NCBI RefSeq assembly: GCF_024347535.1
Contig: NZ_AP025498.1
Location: forward strand, 558,001 to 622,000
DNA length: 64,000 nt
Reading direction: 5' to 3'
Source: Vibrio kanaloae
GTDB taxonomy: Bacteria > Pseudomonadota > Gammaproteobacteria > Enterobacterales > Vibrionaceae
This document shows, piece by piece, positions 26,058 through 34,709 of this stretch; positions within the stretch are counted from its first letter, which is position 1, and the number at the start of each line of letters is the position of its first letter. The notes beneath the pieces are model-generated. The model was not told where the DNA came from, did no database searches, and saw only the letters and a program-made list of their open reading frames with translations. The position numbers and the translations under genes are program-made.

Positions 26058-27748
26058 TGAGCGCTTCTCTCGTAGTCGATGAAGTACTGCATAAATGCAT
26101 TAGTGTCGTCGATTTTCATCATAGTCGCGAGTTCATAAATGCTAGTGGTACATAGGTTTGCGCGTTCTAGAAGTGATGGCTGACTGAATACTTCCGTCAT
26201 CGCGGCATTGGCAATCAGCTTGCTGTCGGCAATCACGATTGAGCGTGTGGTGTACTCTAGAACGAGATGCATATCGTGTGAAATGATCACAACGGTGATT
26301 CCCAAGTCGCGGTTGAGTTTTTGAATAAACGCCAGCATCGATGTGTAGTTCCGGTAATCTTGACCAGCGGTCGGCTCATCTAAGATCAGAAGTTCTGGTT
26401 CTAGAACCAAGATAGACGCAATTGTAACGCGCTTTTTCTGGCCGTAGCTCAGTGCTTCGATTGGCCAGTGGCGGAATTTGCTCAAGCCACAAAGCTCAAG
26501 AACGTTTTCTACTTTCTCTTTTATTTCGTCTTCTGTAACGCCACGGTTACGAAGGCCAAATGCAACCTCGTCAAAAATCATATGATGCGAGATCATATGG
26601 TTTGGGTTCTGCATTACCACACCGACTTTCTGACTTCTTTCGAAGATGGAAAGCTCAGATAAGTCTTCGCCGTTCAGATACGAAGAGCCAGAATCCGCGT
26701 CAATCACACCCATGATAATCTTGGTAATGGTCGATTTACCGGAGCCGTTTTTACCCAGTATTGAAACAAACTCACCCTTGCCAATCTTAAAGCTGACATC
26801 TTCGAGTGCGTTTTTATCACCGTCATAAGAGTAAGTTAGTCCATGAACTTCGAGTAAGGGAGTGTATTGCTTCTCTGCTATCGGGGCAGGGCGCTTTGCA
26901 AACCAATCTTGAACCGCAGGACGGAACCTTTTGTAATCCAAAGCTTTTAGGTTGGACAGCTTGTCTTCGCTTGTTAAAGGTGCTTTGGCTGCTTTAAGTG
27001 CTGATAGGTAAAGCGGCTCACGAATACCGTGTGTCTCAAGCAGTTCAGAAGCCAAGATTTCATCGGGTGTCATGTCGGCAACGATTTCGCCGCGTTCCAT
27101 TAAGATCACACGATCAATATCGCGATGCAGAACATCCTCAAGGCGGTGTTCGATAATCACAATAGTCTTGTTGGTTTCTTTATGAAGTTGGTCGATGATC
27201 TCAATCGTTGCCTTGCCTGTTTTAGGGTCAAGGCTTGCTAAAGGCTCATCAAACAGTAAGATATCGACATCATCAACTAAGATACCCGCTAACGATACTC
27301 GTTGTTTTTGACCACCAGAAAGGTCATGTGGAGAACGATCAAGCATATCCACCAAGTCGACCATTTTTGCTGTCGACTTAACCAACGGATACATATCTAT
27401 GTTCGACATCAGCTGGTTTTCCAATGCGAATGCGATGTCTTCGCCGATACTTAAACCCACAAATTGGCTGTCCGTATCTTGCAATACCGTGCCGATTTGC
27501 TCGGTATAGTCGTGCATTGAAAATTCAGAGATGTTATTGCCGTTGATCTCTAAAGAACCGGTGACCTCACCTTTAATAGCATGAGGTATCAAACCATTCA
27601 GACACTGGCCTAGGGTAGATTTACCACTACCACTTGGTCCAATAATGACGATTTTCTCTCCTTTCTCTATCCTTAGATTGATATTTTTTAGCGTCGGTTT
27701 ATCCAGCGACTCATATCTAAAAGAGAAGTTCGAAAATGCTATAGTCAT
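26054..27748 (-). CDS. ECF transporter ATPase, two ABC domains fused
   Basis: Cytoplasmic energising subunit of 564 residues with two complete nucleotide-binding domains in one chain. Domain 1 has Walker A at 37-45 (GPSGSGKST), signature LSGGQKQR and Walker B DILLFDEPLASLDP. Domain 2 has Walker A at about 335 (GKNGSGKST), signature LSYGQKKR and ELLILDEPTAGQD. It thus combines EcfA1 and EcfA2, which are separate genes in many ECF systems. It follows the S-component gene by 6 bases. Confidence 0.94.
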   Translation of the reverse strand: MTIAFSNFSFRYESLDKPTLKNINLRIEKGEKIVIIGPSGSGKSTLGQCLNGLIPHAIKGEVTGSLEINGNNISEFSMHDYTEQIGTVLQDTDSQFVGLSIGEDIAFALENQLMSNIDMYPLVKSTAKMVDLVDMLDRSPHDLSGGQKQRVSLAGILVDDVDILLFDEPLASLDPKTGKATIEIIDQLHKETNKTIVIIEHRLEDVLHRDIDRVILMERGEIVADMTPDEILASELLETHGIREPLYLSALKAAKAPLTSEDKLSNLKALDYKRFRPAVQDWFAKRPAPIAEKQYTPLLEVHGLTYSYDGDKNALEDVSFKIGKGEFVSILGKNGSGKSTITKIIMGVIDADSGSSYLNGEDLSELSIFERSQKVGVVMQNPNHMISHHMIFDEVAFGLRNRGVTEDEIKEKVENVLELCGLSKFRHWPIEALSYGQKKRVTIASILVLEPELLILDEPTAGQDYRNYTSMLAFIQKLNRDLGITVVIISHDMHLVLEYTTRSIVIADSKLIANAAMTEVFSQPSLLERANLCTTSIYELATMMKIDDTNAFMQYFIDYERSAQ

Positions 27749-27754
27749 TATCGC

Positions 27755-28303
27755 CTATGCCTCAGTCAGGTTACGGCTTTGTTTGTTACGCTTAGCGACT
27801 GATTTTAGGATCAGGAAGCCAACAACTGCGATCAGAACGGTATTACCCGCTGCGATGATAGACAGTTGAGTAAAGACTTTGGTAAACGGTTCTGCGTATA
27901 GAATGGTATCTAGGAATGCGGAACAGCCGTAGCCGACAACGTTACCTGCGAGAGCAAGCACGACAAATAGCGCGAAATCTTTCATTGGTAGTTCGCCTTT
28001 TTGAAGACGGTTTTTAGTCATCATAGGGAATAGACCAATAACCAACCCTACGATACCTGAACCTAATACCCACGTTAGCCATACGCCCCAACCTGCGAAT
28101 AAGTCTGTTACCCAGTGACCGATAAAACCAACCAGGAAGCCAACAATCGGGCCGAACAAAACAGAAAACAGTGCTAGGACTGCCATTGCTGGTTTCAATG
28201 TCGTGTTAGCAAACACTGGGACACCAAACATAGGTAGACCACCAATGCCGTACAGTGCCGCGCCAATGGCGATAACGACGACTGTTTTCGCTGAAAAGTT
28301 CAT
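27755..28303 (-). CDS. ECF transporter substrate-binding (S) component, UPF0397 family
   Basis: Membrane substrate-capture protein of 182 residues, the usual UPF0397 length, with five or six hydrophobic helices (for example [21 protein letters not shown] and [22 protein letters not shown]). I chose the ATG at 28303 (MNFSAKTVV), which has GAGGTTA upstream. The open frame back to 28375 is not membrane-like. It leads the operon S-AA-T. The substrate is not known from sequence; a MetJ-like operator upstream hints at methionine or a sulfur-related compound. Confidence 0.88.
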   Translation of the reverse strand: MNFSAKTVVVIAIGAALYGIGGLPMFGVPVFANTTLKPAMAVLALFSVLFGPIVGFLVGFIGHWVTDLFAGWGVWLTWVLGSGIVGLVIGLFPMMTKNRLQKGELPMKDFALFVVLALAGNVVGYGCSAFLDTILYAEPFTKVFTQLSIIAAGNTVLIAVVGFLILKSVAKRNKQSRNLTEA

Positions 28304-28406
28304 AGATAACCTCGAATACTGAAAGATAAAGCATGATAAAGAACGAATATTCGCCATTATTAATATGCGTCTCAATGAGAACGTTTTTTAGGCAAATATG
28401 AAAAAT

Positions 28407-28412
28407 AAGGCG
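28407..28412 (-). promoter_or_regulatory. Promoter -10 of the ECF operon
   Basis: A perfect TATAAT on the minus strand (in CTGTATAATGCG) about 105 bases upstream of the S-component start. A clear -35 is not visible. Confidence 0.5.
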
Positions 28413-28448
28413 CGCATTATACAGTAGAATCCTTCCATAAGGGAAGGT

Positions 28449-28464
28449 AAGTGTCTAGATGTCT
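28449..28464. promoter_or_regulatory. Possible MetJ operator of the ECF operon
   Basis: Two adjacent 8-base units, AAGTGTCT and AGATGTCT, match the met box AGACGTCT at 5 and 7 of 8 positions and keep the characteristic GTCTAGA junction. They lie 37-57 bases upstream of the TATAAT, over the -35 region, where a repressor would act. Confidence 0.45.
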
Positions 28465-28527
28465 AAAATTCCGTCTGAACGCCCAAATATCATAAAAAAT
28501 GCGTGATTTTACGGTTAATTGAGCAAC

Positions 28528-28557
28528 AAAAAAGCCAGAACAGGTCCGGCTTTTTTA
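28528..28557 (-). terminator. Terminator of the DUF3302-HlyD operon
   Basis: Minus-strand stem GCCGGA / TTCTGGC inside A and T runs, about 75 bases after the HlyD-like gene. Confidence 0.8.
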
Positions 28558-28629
28558 CTTATATTAACAATATGTTAGGTCCACTTGAGGGCCAAGTGCC
28601 GTTAATTTAGTGACCTAGAGAGCAGTGAC

Positions 28630-29760
28630 TTAGTGATCTAGGTATAAATAATTCTGCCAGCTCTTCATGCGAATAAGGACCTTACGCATGATAGACACGT
28701 GAGTGAAGCTGTCTGAATAAACAGCAACCTCAACCGCGGTACCCATAGGCAAGTGGTATTCCGACAGATCGTCCGTTATGGATAACTTAACAAATACACG
28801 GCCGTTAGTGCGTAGGGCATCAGTACCTAATAGTGCGCCTCTGGCTTGGAATTGACTCTCTCCAATTGCTGGAATTACTTCGTCAATACGTCCTTTAAAG
28901 ACTTTCCCTGGTAGCGCTCTGAATAAAAATTCAGCTTCGTAGCCAGGCTTTAGACGTTGTAATGAATTTTGTCTGAATGCTGCGGTATAGAATTTATCTT
29001 CGGTATGAACAAAAGTCATAACTGGAGCGAGAGGCAGCGGGACTGACATTACGCCAGGGCGGAGAGCTAATTGAGTCACGTAACCATCGGTTGGTGCTCT
29101 AACTACGGTTTGCTCAAGGTCGAACTTAGCTTTGCGCAATTCAGCTAACAAGCTTAAAACGGCTGTGTTCTCGCCACCTATTTCAGAATCTAAGGCTATT
29201 TTTGTTTGTTCTAGGCTAGCGTTGGCCACTTTTACCGCAGCTTCCGATGCCTTGTACGCTTGCCTGCGAGTGTCGAGTTGTTGCTCGGTAAAGGCCCCGC
29301 TGTCATAACCACGCTTATAACGAGAGAATTCACGCTGGGCTTTATCTCTCTCTGCTATCGCTTTGATTCTTGCGGCCTCTGCTTCGGCTACTTCTGATTC
29401 CATCCCAAGAGCACCTTGGCTTGCTTCTTTTACTTTAGCCTCTAATCTTGCGACTTCAGCTTCGAATGGAACAGGATCGATTTTGAAAAGTATATCCCCT
29501 TGTTTAAGAGGCTTGTTTGCCTTTACAGGCACTTCGATAACTTTGCCCCTAACGCCTGAAACGACTGGCGTTGTTGAGTAAACTTGGTTACCAATTTGCG
29601 TGAAAGGGTGGTTGTAGTTCATCAGCAGGATCAAAGTACCAATGATGATAACACCACCAAGAACAGCCGTTGGTACAGTCCACTTGTTTAGCGGGATCTT
29701 AAATACTTTGAATATGGTGATACAAAGTGCCGCATAGGTCATTATCAGCAGTAAATCCAT
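28630..29760 (-). CDS. HlyD-family membrane fusion protein (YiaV-like)
   Basis: Periplasmic adaptor of 376 residues. One N-terminal transmembrane helix (about 27-50) is followed by the biotinyl-lipoyl half (VRGKVIEVPVKANKPLKQGDILFKID), a long alpha-helical hairpin (about 85-205, many Ala/Glu/Lys) and the second lipoyl half (VRAPTDGYVTQLALRPGV). It then ends in beta-barrel domains. It pairs with a DUF3302 protein, as YiaV does with YiaW in E. coli. No pump or outer-membrane channel lies beside it. The start codon and the upstream stop share one base (29760). Confidence 0.88.
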   Translation of the reverse strand: MDLLLIMTYAALCITIFKVFKIPLNKWTVPTAVLGGVIIIGTLILLMNYNHPFTQIGNQVYSTTPVVSGVRGKVIEVPVKANKPLKQGDILFKIDPVPFEAEVARLEAKVKEASQGALGMESEVAEAEAARIKAIAERDKAQREFSRYKRGYDSGAFTEQQLDTRRQAYKASEAAVKVANASLEQTKIALDSEIGGENTAVLSLLAELRKAKFDLEQTVVRAPTDGYVTQLALRPGVMSVPLPLAPVMTFVHTEDKFYTAAFRQNSLQRLKPGYEAEFLFRALPGKVFKGRIDEVIPAIGESQFQARGALLGTDALRTNGRVFVKLSITDDLSEYHLPMGTAVEVAVYSDSFTHVSIMRKVLIRMKSWQNYLYLDH

Positions 29761-30155
29761 TATTTAGCCTCCTGATCTTGAACGTTATTTGTCTCTTTCT
29801 CTAGACTGCTTTGCTTTGTACTCGCTTGCTTGAGTTGTACGATTTCTTCCTGAAGGGTACTCACTTGATCGATGAGAATATCGACGCGATGATGAATGTC
29901 GTGCTGTTCTTCTTCAAGCTTAGCGAAGCCCCAACCACGATCTTTGCGCCATAGAGTGGCCCAAATCCAGAGAAACGGCCATATTGCATGTAAGGTGAAT
30001 AGGCTAACCCAACCAGAGACGTGAATAGCATCTTGATGAGGGTGGTTACGTTCTTTTGCTATTTCATAAGGAATATCGTGAATAACGATGATGCCGTAAA
30101 AGATTACTAATGCTACGAATACAAGTAAACCTAGTGCAAAGTAGTCTAAAAACAT
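29760..30155 (-). CDS. DUF3302 inner-membrane protein (YiaW-like)
   Basis: Protein of 131 residues with two transmembrane segments (about 3-25 and 50-70) and a polar coiled-coil tail (about 78-131; HDIHHRVDILIDQVSTLQEEIVQLKQ). It is the usual partner of the HlyD-like protein downstream. I chose ATG 30155, with GGAAGGA upstream, over a TTG at 30170 that lies within the ribosome site. Function unknown. Confidence 0.85.
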   Translation of the reverse strand: MFLDYFALGLLVFVALVIFYGIIVIHDIPYEIAKERNHPHQDAIHVSGWVSLFTLHAIWPFLWIWATLWRKDRGWGFAKLEEEQHDIHHRVDILIDQVSTLQEEIVQLKQASTKQSSLEKETNNVQDQEAK

Positions 30156-30458
30156 AACAGATCCTTCCAATGATAGATATTAGTTATAAATATATTACGC
30201 TATGATCCAAGTAATTGTTATAGAAATGATTTACCAAGTTGAAAATAAATGTGTTTGCTTTTAACACGAGTACTACCCTTGTGAAATCTTATTGAATCCT
30301 ATTCACGTTAAGTTAGGAAGCTACTGTTATCTTGGTTGGAGTTGTCAGAACGAAATTTTGTCGTAAGCCTATTCACTCATAATTGCTCACAACCAGAAAT
30401 TGAGGTGATGAAGATTACTATTTTTAGTGAAATGCATAATTACTGAGGATAAACACGG
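30156..30458. other. Gap between the DUF3302 operon and the DMT permease gene
   Basis: Divergent promoter region of 303 bases. It is AT-rich and I see no recognisable operator or RNA structure. Confidence 0.4.
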
Positions 30459-31367
30459 ATGTATATAGGGGAATTAGCGGCCATAGGTGCTGCGATTGTA
30501 TGGGCCTGCGCGACATGGATTTATGGGCAATTCGGACATCGCTTTTCAGCTATGCAACTTAACATTGTTAAGGGTATTGTGGCTTCAGGCATGATGCTGC
30601 TTGTGATGCCTTTTATCCCAATGCCTGAATTTGAACTCAGTGCCAACCATTTTTGGATATTGGCTATTTCGGGTGTTATTGGCATCGCTATTGGAGATAG
30701 TGCTTATTTTGCGGCATTGAAAAGAATCGGTGCCAATAAGACCTTATTACTTGAGTCTTTAGCTCCCCCTCTTTCTGGCGTACTGGCATTAATGTTCCTT
30801 GGCGCTGTATTGACGTTACAAAGCTGGTTTGCTGTCGTAATAACGACGGTAGCGGTGACGTTTGTCGTCTTTCAACCGTCTGGGCTAGCGAGCGGAGACT
30901 CTCTTTATAATGACAAAGTACAATGGAAAGGTATTGGATTTGGGCTTGTGGCGAGTGTGTGTCAGGCTTCGGGCGTGGTCATTTCTCATTACGCTCTTGT
31001 GGCGGGCGATCTTCCACCATTGCTAGGGGCATTGATTCGCCTGACCGTCGGTGTACTTGCTGTGATGTTTATTATTCCTTTTGTTGAGAGTAAGCCTTAC
31101 TCATCTATAAAAAGAGATTTATGGGAAATGACGAAGCTCGACAAACTTTGGCTATCAGGGGCGATATTTGTTGGAACGTTTTTGGCGTTGTGGCTTCAAC
31201 AAGTTGCGTTGAAAAATGCTAACCCTGCTATCGCACAAACGTTGATAGCGACTAGCCCAGTCTTTATTTTGGTGATTTATGCCTTACAAGGGGAAAGAGT
31301 CTCAAAACAGAGTGTTATTGGGACTATTGCTGCTTTAGGTGGAATCTCTCTTTTTTTCTATCAATAG
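30459..31367 (+). CDS. DMT-superfamily permease (EamA domains)
   Basis: Inner-membrane transporter of 302 residues with ten hydrophobic helices in two EamA repeats (about 4-137 and 158-300). Family features include the N-terminal AAIVWACATWIYGQF, AIGDSAYFAALKRIGANKTLLLESLAPP and, in repeat 2, ANPAIAQTLIATSPVFILVIYALQGERVS. The substrate cannot be told from sequence; relatives export amino acids or metabolites. GAGGAT lies upstream of the ATG. It is monocistronic. Confidence 0.88.
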   Translation: MYIGELAAIGAAIVWACATWIYGQFGHRFSAMQLNIVKGIVASGMMLLVMPFIPMPEFELSANHFWILAISGVIGIAIGDSAYFAALKRIGANKTLLLESLAPPLSGVLALMFLGAVLTLQSWFAVVITTVAVTFVVFQPSGLASGDSLYNDKVQWKGIGFGLVASVCQASGVVISHYALVAGDLPPLLGALIRLTVGVLAVMFIIPFVESKPYSSIKRDLWEMTKLDKLWLSGAIFVGTFLALWLQQVALKNANPAIAQTLIATSPVFILVIYALQGERVSKQSVIGTIAALGGISLFFYQ

Positions 31368-31473
31368 TTCTTTTTCTATCAATGGGTGTATTTTTCTATA
31401 AGTAGTGGCATGCCGGTCCATTGTGACCTTAGAGGGAGTGAAGGTACAGACCGTTATTTACATAGTAAAAATA

Positions 31474-33057
31474 CTACTCTATACATACTTGATTTCGGCC
31501 ATTAGCTTTGGCTCGGTACAGAGCTTTGTCTGCTCGGTAGAAGGTGCGCTGAGTATTTTCTCCCTCGCGATGCATAGTGATACCAATACTGACGGTTAAG
31601 CCTCGCTCTCCCAATATCTCATGCCAGCCGAATTGGAAAATGCGTTCTCGATAATTTTCAGAGTGCATTTTTGCTTTTTCAAGATTGGTGTTCTCAAGAA
31701 TGACCAAAAACTCTTCACCACCAAACCTGACGCATGACGCGCCTTTAAACTTAAAGTAAGAGTGTAATTCTTGAGAAACACTGACAATCGCTTTATCACC
31801 GACTAAATGGCTAAGCTCGTCGTTAATCGATTTGAAGTGATCAATATCGACAACCATCAACGCGAAAGGTGTTTCGTGCAACAGCATATCTTTAAGCTTT
31901 ACATCTAACCATCGTCTGTTATGTAGGCCTGTTAGTGGATCGGTGAATACATCTTGTTGTAGTTGAGCAACTGCATTTTTATGTTGTTCAGTGGTTTCTT
32001 TCAACTCACGATTTTCTTGCTCAGACAGAATTAGCTTTAGTTGTAGCTCAAAACGCGAAAGACGGCGCAGTTGGCTCGACCCGAGTTCGCTGATCGGGAT
32101 CTGTTTCATGAGATCCGTTTCAATCCGGTAGCCCTTTTTCTCATAGTTCAGTGCTTCTTGAAAGCGACCTTGATTCATACACACATCGCTCAAGGAGTCG
32201 TAGAAACGCTTTGCAAGAACGGGGGATGAGTATTCATTCACACGTTTGCTTGTATTCGAAAGAATCATGCTGGCGTATTCTTGTTTGCCATTCGCGCTGA
32301 AGCAATGCGCGAGTTCTAGACGCGTCATGATAGAAAGCCAACTCGCTTGGGTGTTGTTAGCAGAATAGTGAACTTTAGATAGGCAGCGTAGTGCATCGTG
32401 ATATTTTTTCTTGGCGCGGAGCACTTTTGCTTGATAAAGCAGTATCTGAGCCGTGAGTAGCTTGTCACTTACCAAAATACTCAGTTCTTCACATTCGTTC
32501 AGTAAATCATTGGCCGCTGTAATACGGTTGAGCAACAAGAGGCTAGCCACCATATGCAGTTTGAATTTGAGTCGCAGTGAACGACTACTTATCGCATGGT
32601 CAATGCTATTTATTTTTTGGTAATAACGTAAAGCTCGGTTGTGATCACCATAGGCATCACACAGGTTGCCCATACCTAAAATGGCCATCACGTACTCATC
32701 GATGTAGCCGTATTCAACAGCGATGGACGAAGAACTTACGAATTCATTCAGTGCAGAGGTGTAATTACCTATTTCAACTAAGCGATCACTTAGGCTAGTC
32801 TTGACCGTAAGAATGTCTTCTATATCAGTGGGTAAATGCAGTAAGTCGAGAGCAAGTTTCAATTCTTCTATACTGGTTTGATTTTGTTGCAACTCAGCTC
32901 GATATTCAGAGCTGATAATATAACAGTGTGCTTGTTCTGTTTTTGTTGTTGAAACGTGCTGACGAATATGATTCCAGAATATGATCGCCTCTTCACCAGA
33001 AACTGATGATGGGTCTAAACCAGCATCCGTGATCTTGCTTAATAGGATTTCCATCAT
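31474..33057 (-). CDS. TPR-containing diguanylate cyclase (GGEEF)
   Basis: Soluble protein of 527 residues. The N-terminal 320 residues are TPR-like helical repeats (for example MAILGMGNLCDAYGDHNRALRYYQKI). A short coiled coil (about 330-365) leads into a GGDEF domain (about 370-525) with DPLTGLHNRRWLD, VVDIDHFKSIND, the active motif VRFGGEEFLVILEN and RADKALYRAKANGRN. It should make cyclic di-GMP. No RxxD inhibitory site is visible before GGEEF. The start overlaps the upstream partner by 4 bases, so the two are made together. Confidence 0.92.
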   Translation of the reverse strand: MMEILLSKITDAGLDPSSVSGEEAIIFWNHIRQHVSTTKTEQAHCYIISSEYRAELQQNQTSIEELKLALDLLHLPTDIEDILTVKTSLSDRLVEIGNYTSALNEFVSSSSIAVEYGYIDEYVMAILGMGNLCDAYGDHNRALRYYQKINSIDHAISSRSLRLKFKLHMVASLLLLNRITAANDLLNECEELSILVSDKLLTAQILLYQAKVLRAKKKYHDALRCLSKVHYSANNTQASWLSIMTRLELAHCFSANGKQEYASMILSNTSKRVNEYSSPVLAKRFYDSLSDVCMNQGRFQEALNYEKKGYRIETDLMKQIPISELGSSQLRRLSRFELQLKLILSEQENRELKETTEQHKNAVAQLQQDVFTDPLTGLHNRRWLDVKLKDMLLHETPFALMVVDIDHFKSINDELSHLVGDKAIVSVSQELHSYFKFKGASCVRFGGEEFLVILENTNLEKAKMHSENYRERIFQFGWHEILGERGLTVSIGITMHREGENTQRTFYRADKALYRAKANGRNQVCIE

Positions 33058-34523
33058 AATCTTACCTTTGCATCGTCTTCTTCAAGTTGTTCAAGAGTAA
33101 ACGGGAACGTCAATATGTCGTTGAGACTAACGGTAGGTTTCGAACCTTTTAGCCCTTTTCTGTGCCATGGGTATATATCAAGCATGGTGGTAAGGGTTTG
33201 AAAAGTTTTCTCTGCGGCCTCTCCTTTTTCGGAAAGCATAAGAGCAACACGTTCTGAACTTAACCTTGAAATGAAATCGTTTTGGTTACATAAAGTGTGA
33301 GCAATTTCGGTGCAGACATCTAAGTAATCGGTATCGATGTGCTGAAACATAATAATGCTGTGGTTTGAACGTTTGAGCTCTGTTTTAAAGAGAACCAGTT
33401 GCTCCCACCAAAAGGTTTCAGAAACGACATGAGAAAGGTGTTTTTCGGGGTCATACTCATGTTGACCACGAATACGATTAATCAGCTTTCGAGCTCTCTG
33501 CTCTAATTGACGCTTTGAACTGCGTGCTTTATCTAAACCGACTCGGGTAGTTTGCTCTCGAAGCATATCGATAGAATACTGGCGATACTTTTTAAAAGCG
33601 ATTAACGCCACTTTAAACTCTTGGTTTTCTTCTGCAACTAGAGACTGTTGGTAACAAATTTGACTAAGTAACTCACCGTTATCGAATTCGTTCGCAGATT
33701 GTTCGGCGAGTCTGAGTAGTTCTGCCGCTTGCTCTGGCCTTTTTCTTAGGAGCTCTAATCGAGCTCGACTGATGTAGGAGTGTGCCTTCATCCATACTAG
33801 ATTGTGTTTTACTGCCAAATTATGTGCTTTGGCTGTCGCGCGTTCTGCGTCATCTATACGTTCAAGGCCAAGTAGTGCTAGACCTCTAAAATCCCATACC
33901 TCTGCATGCCAAGTATTGTCTTTATGATCTTTTAATGCTTCTTCTGCACCGTCGAGTACCGACAGCATTTCAACATAGTTGTTGAGCAGATAGTAATCCC
34001 AAGCGAGCAGTATCCTGGCTTTACCTTCTAACCAACCAATACGGCTGTTGTTAGCGACTTTCACGGCGAGCTGGTGGGTTGAGCGTGCTAGCTTATATTC
34101 ATGGGTCATTCGCCAAATATTACCTAGGCCAATGAGACATTCAATTTGTATCTCCACTTCATCAACTAGCGCTGATTGTTCTAATGCATTGATCCAAAAC
34201 TGTTGGGCGGAGTAGTACTTGGCTTGCCCCCAAAATTGGAGCGCGTGTAAATGGAGTATTTCAGGGAGAAAAAGATCAGTATCTAATCGGCTTTGTCGTT
34301 TGAGGGCTTCTTTGATGTACTTTAAACCTTTCTGGTAGTCCATTAGGTTCCAGCAGCATCTGGCCATTAACATCAGTGACTGGATCGCGCCCTCTTCAAA
34401 CAGAACTTGCTCTGACCTAACGAGGCATTGCTGTGCAATCTCTAAGATCACCAATGGTTCAGAGTCGACGCGAGTTTTGAGTTGTTCTAGTTCTGTTTCA
34501 AGAAGGTACTGATTTTTGTCCAA
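33054..34523 (-). CDS. TPR protein with degenerate GGDEF-like domain
   Basis: Protein of 489 residues. Residues 1-330 are TPR-like repeats (ECLIGLGNIWRMTHEYKLARSTHQLA and similar). A helical linker follows, then about 120 residues aligning by eye with a GGDEF domain: FKTELKRSNHSIIMFQHIDTDYLD, then ISRLSSERVALMLSEKG where an active enzyme has RxGGDEF. The GGDEF signature is replaced by SSERV, so it should be catalytically dead and may act as a sensor or regulator of the cyclase encoded after it. The start is a TTG with a weak ribosome site. An in-frame TAA two codons upstream fixes the limit. Confidence 0.82.
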   Translation of the reverse strand: MDKNQYLLETELEQLKTRVDSEPLVILEIAQQCLVRSEQVLFEEGAIQSLMLMARCCWNLMDYQKGLKYIKEALKRQSRLDTDLFLPEILHLHALQFWGQAKYYSAQQFWINALEQSALVDEVEIQIECLIGLGNIWRMTHEYKLARSTHQLAVKVANNSRIGWLEGKARILLAWDYYLLNNYVEMLSVLDGAEEALKDHKDNTWHAEVWDFRGLALLGLERIDDAERATAKAHNLAVKHNLVWMKAHSYISRARLELLRKRPEQAAELLRLAEQSANEFDNGELLSQICYQQSLVAEENQEFKVALIAFKKYRQYSIDMLREQTTRVGLDKARSSKRQLEQRARKLINRIRGQHEYDPEKHLSHVVSETFWWEQLVLFKTELKRSNHSIIMFQHIDTDYLDVCTEIAHTLCNQNDFISRLSSERVALMLSEKGEAAEKTFQTLTTMLDIYPWHRKGLKGSKPTVSLNDILTFPFTLEQLEEDDAKVRL

Positions 34524-34709
34524 GGCTTAGATCCATAATTATCGAGCATATTGATAGCACAACCATTATAAGAGTGTGATTTAGGATAAACACTAATTAT
34601 CTTTCTTAGAGCATTAAAGGAACATCTATCTTTTACAATTATGGGGGATACATCATGTTGCTACTTTTAAATCAACGAGTTCCCGAATAAATCGCTACAT
34701 GTTCTATTT

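Noticed and set aside
24534..28303. TetR gene considered as the regulator of the ECF operon
   Set aside because: It is transcribed in the same direction, separated by the ECF terminator, and no shared dyad was seen; the MetJ-like site is a better candidate.
31354..31410. Repeated TTTTTCTATCAAT at the end of the DMT permease gene
   Set aside because: Only two short imperfect copies; most likely a chance local duplication with no clear role.
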